Notes under the pieces: generated by a model
What the model saw: only the letters and a program-made list of their open reading frames with translations
Told to the model about the DNA's origin: nothing
The model's database searches: none
Translations under genes and position numbers: made by a program
DNA from: Cytophaga sp. FL35
GTDB taxonomy: Bacteria > Bacteroidota > Bacteroidia > Flavobacteriales > Flavobacteriaceae
Assembly (NCBI RefSeq): GCF_014349235.1
Contig: NZ_JACSOH010000011.1
Coordinates: forward strand, 81,692-145,691
Reading direction: 5' to 3'
DNA: 64,000 bases
Part shown: positions 63,690 through 64,000 of the stretch, piece after piece
How the letters are laid out: every line of letters starts with the position of its first letter
Numbering within the stretch: position 1 is the stretch's first letter

Positions 63690-63742
63690 TTTCATATAGT
63701 GTTCTCGTAAAAGAGCTTTGTTTTAAAACAAGGCTCTTTTTT
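63690..63742 (+). ncRNA. Candidate small RNA, copy 1
   Basis: The stretch between the promoter-like boxes and the terminator would form a transcript of about 53 nt, mostly the terminator stem. No homology to a known RNA family is recognised. The call rests on the boxes, the hairpin and conservation between copies. Confidence 0.35.
63711..63742 (+). terminator. Hairpin with T-tract, copy 1
   Basis: AAGAGCTTTGTT pairs with AACAAGGCTCTT (one G-T pair) around a short loop and runs into six T. It has the form of a rho-independent terminator and could also end the metal-cluster transcript. Confidence 0.8.
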
Positions 63743-63897
63743 GTTTTGTGCAATTCTGGTATTTATGTATCCTACTTCAACAGCATTATTGCAATATGTA
63801 TCGGTCAGAAAAATTACATAACACCAAAAAGCCATCTCACAACAGATTTACAGGCACACACATCATTTTGTTGGCAAACCTCCAACACTGGCGTAAG

Positions 63898-63929
63898 TTT
63901 GACGTGTAGTTAATCAAGAAGTAATTTTT
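63898..63929 (+). promoter_or_regulatory. Promoter-like pair in repeat copy 2
   Basis: Same TTTG (63898-63901) and TAATTTTT (63922-63929) with a 20-nt spacer as in copy 1. Confidence 0.4.
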
Positions 63930-63933
63930 TCAT

Positions 63934-63986
63934 TTTCATATAGTGTTCTCGTAAAAGAGCTTTGTTATAGAACAAGGCTCTTTTTT
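63934..63986 (+). ncRNA. Candidate small RNA, copy 2
   Basis: The counterpart of the first candidate transcript; it differs by two bases, both in the terminator loop (ATAG instead of TTAA), leaving the stem intact. Confidence 0.35.
63955..63986 (+). terminator. Hairpin with T-tract, copy 2
   Basis: AAGAGCTTTGTT / AACAAGGCTCTT stem with loop ATAG followed by six T, as in copy 1. Confidence 0.8.
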
Positions 63987-64000
63987 GTTTTGTGCAATTC

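Larger units (their letters stand above)
63649..63756 (+). repeat. 108-bp direct repeat, copy 1
   Basis: Identical to 63893-64000 except for two substitutions, both in the loop of the hairpin. The copy begins GTAAGTTTGACG and ends GTTTTGTGCAATTC. The flanks diverge sharply on the left (about 45 per cent identity) and cannot be compared on the right. Confidence 0.95.
63568..64000. other. 433-nt terminal non-coding region with a tandem 244-bp unit
   Basis: No conventional gene is present. The region holds two near-identical 108-bp segments 244 bp apart, each with promoter-like boxes and a hairpin. A second, weaker similarity without gaps extends about 34 nt upstream of each segment (from 63615 and 63859), and both can be read as TSxxW followed by VSLTCS and a stop, so a decayed or very short coding tail is possible. 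Confidence 0.7.
63893..64000 (+). repeat. 108-bp direct repeat, copy 2, reaching the window edge
   Basis: Second copy of the 108-bp segment, offset exactly 244 bp with no insertion or deletion. It ends at the last base of the window, so the true repeat may be longer and further copies may follow. Confidence 0.95.

Noticed and set aside
63659..63913. Open frame of 85 codons running from the first repeat into the second
   Set aside because: It has no ATG, would read through the terminator hairpin, and its composition is not protein-like; an open frame of this length can arise by chance.
63649..64000. Integron attC sites or IS ends as explanation for the terminal repeats
   Set aside because: I find no convincing integron R-box sequences, no integrase and no terminal inverted repeats or target duplications; the hairpin plus T-tract fits a terminator better.

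Overview
The window comes from a chromosome of the phylum Bacteroidota, almost certainly a marine member of the Flavobacteriaceae close to Zobellia, Maribacter or Arenibacter. The signs are a type IX secretion (T9SS) adhesin paired with a PorP/SprF protein, a SusC/SusD pair, sulfatases, a vanadium haloperoxidase lipoprotein of the Zobellia iodoperoxidase type, an exonuclease-fused DnaE, moderately AT-rich DNA, and Bacteroidota-type promoter boxes (TAnnTTTG) upstream of many genes. I see no rRNA, tRNA, insertion sequence, prophage or CRISPR array.

Layout. 1-7.2 kb: the 3' part of a giant BspA-like repeat adhesin with a T9SS type-B C-terminal domain, followed by its PorP/SprF-like partner. 7.2-11.3 kb (minus strand): a pseudouridine-synthase-like protein that lacks the catalytic Asp, then a UbiA prenyltransferase, mevalonate kinase and diphosphomevalonate decarboxylase (isoprenoid supply). 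11.4-12.4 kb: TspO and a DUF1697 protein. 12.4-20.4 kb (minus strand): a maltose/alpha-glucan catabolic operon (LacI regulator, beta-phosphoglucomutase, GH65 phosphorylase, GH13 enzyme) with a glycerophosphodiesterase and a flavoprotein attached downstream. 20.4-25.4 kb (plus strand): the divergent SusC/SusD uptake pair, with LacI-type palindromes in the shared intergenic region. 25.5-33.1 kb: two large paralogous FG-GAP/ASPIC lipoproteins and a membrane-anchored SRPBCC/GyrI-like protein. 33.2-37.9 kb: xylulokinase, xylose isomerase and a convergent sodium/solute symporter.

38.2-45.4 kb: the vanadium haloperoxidase, a beta-propeller lipoprotein, and a divergent pair made of a three-part protein (metallophosphatase, kinase-like region, outer-membrane barrel) and an HD phosphohydrolase fused to a Pycsar-effector-like (PycTM) membrane domain. 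45.5-60.1 kb: a housekeeping block (trxA, dnaE, rpsP, rimM, trmN6, glutaryl-CoA dehydrogenase) interrupted by two sulfatases, a Tat-exported TIM-barrel protein and a FUSC-family membrane protein. 60.1-63.6 kb: a likely metal (copper) handling operon: a small Cys-motif protein, MbnP, MbnH-like dihaem protein and an outer-membrane barrel with a Cys-rich N-terminus.

63.6-64.0 kb: two copies of a 108-bp non-coding repeat exactly 244 bp apart. Each carries a promoter-like pair of boxes followed by a hairpin and T-tract. The second copy runs to the end of the window, so the array may continue. This, the phosphatase/kinase-like/barrel protein, the HD-PycTM protein and the MbnP/MbnH operon are the parts most worth following up.
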